Shown in pieces: positions 13,502 through 15,911 of a DNA stretch of 15,911 nt. Position 1 is the stretch's first letter, and every line of letters begins with the position of its first letter. The DNA comes from an uncultured Caryophanales bacterium (GTDB lineage: Bacteria > Bacillota_I > Bacilli_A > RFN20 > CAG-826). The notes under the pieces were generated by a model, which had not been told where the DNA came from, ran no database searches, and saw only the letters and a list, made by a program, of their open reading frames with translations. The stretch covers positions 1 through 15,911 of the forward strand of contig CAMORU010000009.1 in assembly GCA_946624155.1 (NCBI GenBank). Reading direction: 5' to 3'. The translations under genes were made by a program, and so were the position numbers.

Positions 13502-14131
13502 ATGGCCTTAGATTATCAAGAACAATTTTATTCAAAGAAGATAAAAGTCATTGTTGGTGTTGATGAAGCTGGGCGAGGACCTTTGGCCGGTCCAGTAGTC
13601 GCAGCCGCCTGCGTTTTGCCGCGCGCGTATATTAATAAGGAAATAAACGATTCCAAACAACTTTCTGAAAAGAAAAGAGAAGAACTTTTTGAGATTATTA
13701 AAAAAGATACTGTTGCCTATGGAGTGGGAATTGTTTCGGCAGTAGAAATAGACAAATTAAATATTTATGAAGCCACAAAGAAAGCAATGAAAGAGGCAAT
13801 TAATAATCTTAAAGTTAAGTTTAATTTAATTCTTACAGATGCGATGCCTTTGAAAGGTTTTGATGTTGAAGTGGTTCCTATAATTAAGGGCGACGCTAAA
13901 GCTTTACCAATTGCAGCGGCGAGTATAATTGCAAAAGTAACTAGAGACCATATGATGGATGAACTTGCTAAAAAATATCCTGAATATGGTTTTGAGAAAC
14001 ATAAAGGTTACGGTACTAAGATGCACATGGATGCACTTAAAAAATATGGTCCAATTGAGGGTGTACATAGATATTCTTATAAACCTGTAGCAAAAGTTGC
14101 TTTACAGGAAATGAACCTTTTTGACTTATAA
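13502..14131 (+). CDS. rnhB: Ribonuclease HII
   Basis: RNase HII cuts the RNA strand of RNA-DNA hybrids and removes single ribonucleotides from DNA. The 209 residues (from ATG 13502) carry the DEDD active site: Asp21 and Glu22 in VGVDEAGRGPLAGP (18-31), Asp113 in LTDAMPLKG and Asp131 in KGDAKA. The spacings (92 and 18 residues) equal those of E. coli Asp16/108/126. AAASIIAKVTRDH and HKGYGTKMHMDAL follow. The start is uncertain: a TTG at 13487 in the same frame would add five residues and overlap rbgA; ATG 13502, one base after the rbgA stop, is preferred. Neither has a strong Shine-Dalgarno, so coupling to rbgA is likely. The C-terminus ends in QEMNLFDL, reminiscent of a sliding-clamp-binding peptide. 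Confidence 0.94.
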   Translation: MALDYQEQFYSKKIKVIVGVDEAGRGPLAGPVVAAACVLPRAYINKEINDSKQLSEKKREELFEIIKKDTVAYGVGIVSAVEIDKLNIYEATKKAMKEAINNLKVKFNLILTDAMPLKGFDVEVVPIIKGDAKALPIAAASIIAKVTRDHMMDELAKKYPEYGFEKHKGYGTKMHMDALKKYGPIEGVHRYSYKPVAKVALQEMNLFDL

Positions 14132-14136
14132 AAAAG

Positions 14137-14154
14137 TGATTTATTAATAAATCA
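14137..14154. repeat. 18-bp perfect AT-rich palindrome between rnhB and dprA
   Basis: TGATTTATT and its exact reverse complement AATAAATCA abut without a gap, 5 bp after the rnhB stop. On the plus strand it is followed by A14154-14160, not by T, so it is not a canonical terminator for rnhB. It may be a weak terminator reading the other way, or an operator for dprA. The function is unknown. Confidence 0.6.
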
Positions 14155-14204
14155 AAAAAATAAAATCCGTAGGTTTGCGTTTTTCATATTGACTGAATTA
14201 TAGA

Positions 14205-14209
14205 GGAGG
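14205..14209 (+). promoter_or_regulatory. Ribosome binding site of dprA
   Basis: GGAGG (within GAGGAGG) lies 5 nt before ATG 14215 and sets the dprA start. The rest of the 83-nt rnhB-dprA gap shows no confident promoter. Confidence 0.8.
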
Positions 14210-14214
14210 TTATT

Positions 14215-15018
14215 ATGACACAACGTGAAATCTTACTTTATTTATCTTTGAAATATAGCGGAAATTGGGACGAAATTTATAACAATATTAAAACAAATCA
14301 AAATGAGTATGATCCTGAAGAAGTTGAAAACTATACAAAGAAATACAATGGCAACTTTATAACTATTTTGGATGAAGGTATTTATCCGGAATCACTTAAG
14401 AATATGACTAAGCCACCTTTCGTTCTTTATTATATAGGTGACATTTCTCTTATTAGTGATAAGCGAAACAAAATAGCGGTGGTTGGCTCAAGGAAATTCA
14501 CTTATTATGGTGAGAAGACGACTAATTCTTTTGTTTCAAAACTTGCCAAAGACTTCGTTATAATTTCAGGCTTAGCAATCGGAATTGACTCTATCGCGCA
14601 CAGGTGCGCATTAAATAATAGAGGCAAAACTGTTGCTGTTTTAGGAAATGGAATTAATTTTTGTTATATACCTGAAAATCAGGATTTATATGAAGAATTA
14701 TGCAAAAACCATTTAGTTATATCTGAATATCCACCAGATGTTCCGCCAGATCAAACCAACTTTCCAATAAGAAACAGGATTATTGCAGGCTTATGTGAGA
14801 ACCTATTAGTAACTGAAGGAAAAATAAGATCTGGAACACAAATTACCGCATATTTAATGGCATATAAAGGAGGCAATGTCTGTTGCGTTCCCACACGTGC
14901 TGGTGAAGAATCAATTTGCAATAAATTAATTAGCGAAGGAGCTTTTTTAGTTGAGACTCCCGAAGACATTTATGATCTTGCAAATATTGTTAGCAAAAGG
15001 CCCGTTTTCGAAAACTAA
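14215..15018 (+). CDS. dprA: DNA-processing protein DprA (Smf)
   Basis: DprA binds incoming single-stranded DNA during transformation and loads RecA; it is also widespread in bacteria not known to be competent. The 267 residues comprise a short helical N-terminal part (1-60) and the Rossmann-like DprA domain. Motifs are VVGSRKFTYYG (89-99), SGLAIGIDSIAHR (118-130), AVLGNGIN (141-148), FPIRNRIIAGL (183-193) and SGTQITA (206-212). The C-terminal winged helix found in longer DprA proteins is absent: the protein stops about 15 residues after the NKLISEGAF segment. ATG 14215 has a good GGAGG site. The gene lies between rnhB and topA, the usual Firmicutes position. No other competence gene is in view. 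Confidence 0.94.
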   Translation: MTQREILLYLSLKYSGNWDEIYNNIKTNQNEYDPEEVENYTKKYNGNFITILDEGIYPESLKNMTKPPFVLYYIGDISLISDKRNKIAVVGSRKFTYYGEKTTNSFVSKLAKDFVIISGLAIGIDSIAHRCALNNRGKTVAVLGNGINFCYIPENQDLYEELCKNHLVISEYPPDVPPDQTNFPIRNRIIAGLCENLLVTEGKIRSGTQITAYLMAYKGGNVCCVPTRAGEESICNKLISEGAFLVETPEDIYDLANIVSKRPVFEN

Positions 15019-15023
15019 AAATG

Positions 15024-15046
15024 TTAAAGAATAATTATTTCTTTAA
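15024..15046 (+). repeat. AT-rich inverted repeat after dprA
   Basis: TTAAAGAA (15024-15031) and TTCTTTAA (15039-15046) form an 8-bp stem with a 7-base loop. It is followed by TAAAAATAGG rather than a T-run. At most it is a weak terminator for dprA; the topA -35 box begins 14 bp later. Confidence 0.45.
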
Positions 15047-15059
15047 TAAAAATAGGCCT

Positions 15060-15088
15060 TTGACTTTGTTGATTTTACCATCTATAGT
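15060..15088 (+). promoter_or_regulatory. Promoter of topA
   Basis: TTGACT (15060-15065) and TATAGT (15083-15088) have a 17-bp spacer. The predicted start near 15095 leaves only about 5 nt before the topA ATG at 15100, with no Shine-Dalgarno. Confidence 0.8.
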
Positions 15089-15099
15089 ATTGGTCGCTT

Positions 15100-15911
15100 A
15101 TGAAGTTGGTAATCGTTGAGTCTCCAAACAAATGTCACACAATCTCCCGTTACTTAGGAGAAGGTTATCAAGTGCTTGCAACAGTGGGACATTTAAGAGA
15201 CCTTTCCACTAGTGGAAAAGGTGGTTTTGGAGTAGACATTAATAATGATTTCAAAGCAACTTATGTGATTTCTTCAAGCAAACGTAAAACCGTTAATGAA
15301 CTTAAAGAAGCAGCACGCAAGGCAGATGATATCTACCTTGCTACCGACCCTGATCGTGAGGGTGAAGCTATCGCATGGCACTTAACTCAAATTTTAGGTC
15401 TTGATCCTAAGACCACAAAACGTCTTGAGTTTCATGAAATTACACGCGTTTCAATTAATGATGCAATTAAGCACCCACGCGTAATTGATATGAATCTTGT
15501 AGAATCACAAGAAACAAGAAGAATTATTGACCGTATTATTGGGTTTAGACTTTCGAATATTATGCAAAAGAAGATTAAATCTCCTTCTGCGGGAAGAGTT
15601 CAATCTGCAACGCTTGAATTAATTTGCGATCACGATAAAGAAATTGAAGAGTTCGTACCAGAACCATACTGGTCATTATCTATAGAATTAAAGAAGAATA
15701 ATGCGAAAATTTCCGCAAATTTCCATAGTTTTTCAGAATTTAAGAAGATTGAAAACGAAGATGTTAATGCTGAAATTTTAAAAAAACTTGAATGCGGAAA
15801 AGCAAAAGTTACAAACGTTAAAAAATCAATTAGAGTTGTTGAATCAAAACCAGCGTTTACAACTTCAACTCTCCAACAAGAAGCTTTTAATTCTTATAAA
15901 TTTTCTACTAA
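15100..15911 (+). CDS. topA: DNA topoisomerase I, 5' part (runs off the window)
   Basis: Topoisomerase I relaxes negative supercoils by cutting one strand through a tyrosine. Only the first 270 codons are present and the frame is open at the window edge, so this is a partial gene. The Toprim domain begins at residue 2 with LVIVESPNK (Glu7 as the catalytic acid). The usual SPAKAKTI reads SPNKCHTI here, keeping the Lys that matches E. coli Lys13. ATDPDREGEAIAWH (81-94) supplies the DxD metal residues, and SPSAGRVQSATL (161-172) begins the next domain. The catalytic Tyr lies beyond the window. ATG 15100 is supported by the Toprim starting at once and by the promoter directly upstream. The dprA-topA order is standard for Firmicutes. 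Confidence 0.95.
   Translation, partial: MKLVIVESPNKCHTISRYLGEGYQVLATVGHLRDLSTSGKGGFGVDINNDFKATYVISSSKRKTVNELKEAARKADDIYLATDPDREGEAIAWHLTQILGLDPKTTKRLEFHEITRVSINDAIKHPRVIDMNLVESQETRRIIDRIIGFRLSNIMQKKIKSPSAGRVQSATLELICDHDKEIEEFVPEPYWSLSIELKKNNAKISANFHSFSEFKKIENEDVNAEILKKLECGKAKVTNVKKSIRVVESKPAFTTSTLQQEAFNSYKFST

Noticed and set aside
14189..14216. TTGACT and TATTAT with a 16-bp spacer as the dprA promoter
   Set aside because: The sequence match is good, but the -10 overlaps the start codon and transcription would begin inside dprA, leaving out the ATG and its GGAGG site.

Overview
This window looks like a core housekeeping segment from an AT-rich, low-GC Gram-positive bacterium of the Bacilli, possibly one of the uncultured gut lineages related to Erysipelotrichales or the Mollicutes (low-confidence placement). 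The gene order (yloU, fakA, plsX, rnc, ftsY, ylxM, ffh, then rpsP/khpA/rimM/trmD, rplS, lepB, rbgA, rnhB, dprA, topA) is the conserved Firmicutes arrangement. TGG encodes Trp, and TGA is a stop codon (plsX, rnc-ftsY junction genes, ylxM, rimM), so the code is standard rather than the mycoplasma variant.

Layout. Positions 1-662 hold the 3' end of 23S rRNA, followed by a 128-nt spacer and 5S rRNA (791-902). Next is a lone fucose/arabinose-isomerase-like gene (948-2147). Then come yloU-fakA (2234-4245), ending at a strong terminator, and plsX-rnc-ftsY-ylxM-ffh (4376-8654), a tight operon with 1- to 11-nt overlaps. On the minus strand are cysE (8669-9367) and a separate operon rpsP-khpA-rimM-trmD (11284 down to 9467). 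Back on the plus strand are rplS with a structured leader (11493-11840), lepB-rbgA-rnhB (11948-14131), dprA (14215-15018) and the 5' part of topA (15100 to the window end). No stretch longer than 300 bases lacks a gene.

How the genes work together. FakA and PlsX belong to acyl-phosphate metabolism for phospholipid synthesis. FtsY, YlxM, Ffh and LepB form a membrane-targeting and export set. RNase III, RimM, TrmD, KhpA, S16, L19 and RbgA serve ribosome and RNA maturation. RNase HII, DprA and TopA act on DNA. Compared with Bacillus, fabD/fabG/acpP are absent between plsX and rnc, smc is absent between rnc and ftsY, and the rpsP-trmD block is inverted in place with cysE attached.

The window shows no exotic system: no phage, IS, CRISPR, toxin-antitoxin or defence genes. 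The points worth a second look are mostly regulatory. lepB, topA and the isomerase gene have promoters so close to the ATG that their mRNAs should be leaderless or nearly so. A 26-bp dyad covers the rpsP promoter. Other items are a structured rplS leader, terminator hairpins that contain stop codons, an Asn at a usually acidic RNase III metal site, and a clamp-motif-like C-terminus on RNase HII. All promoters, hairpins and motifs were found by eye, with no search or folding program.
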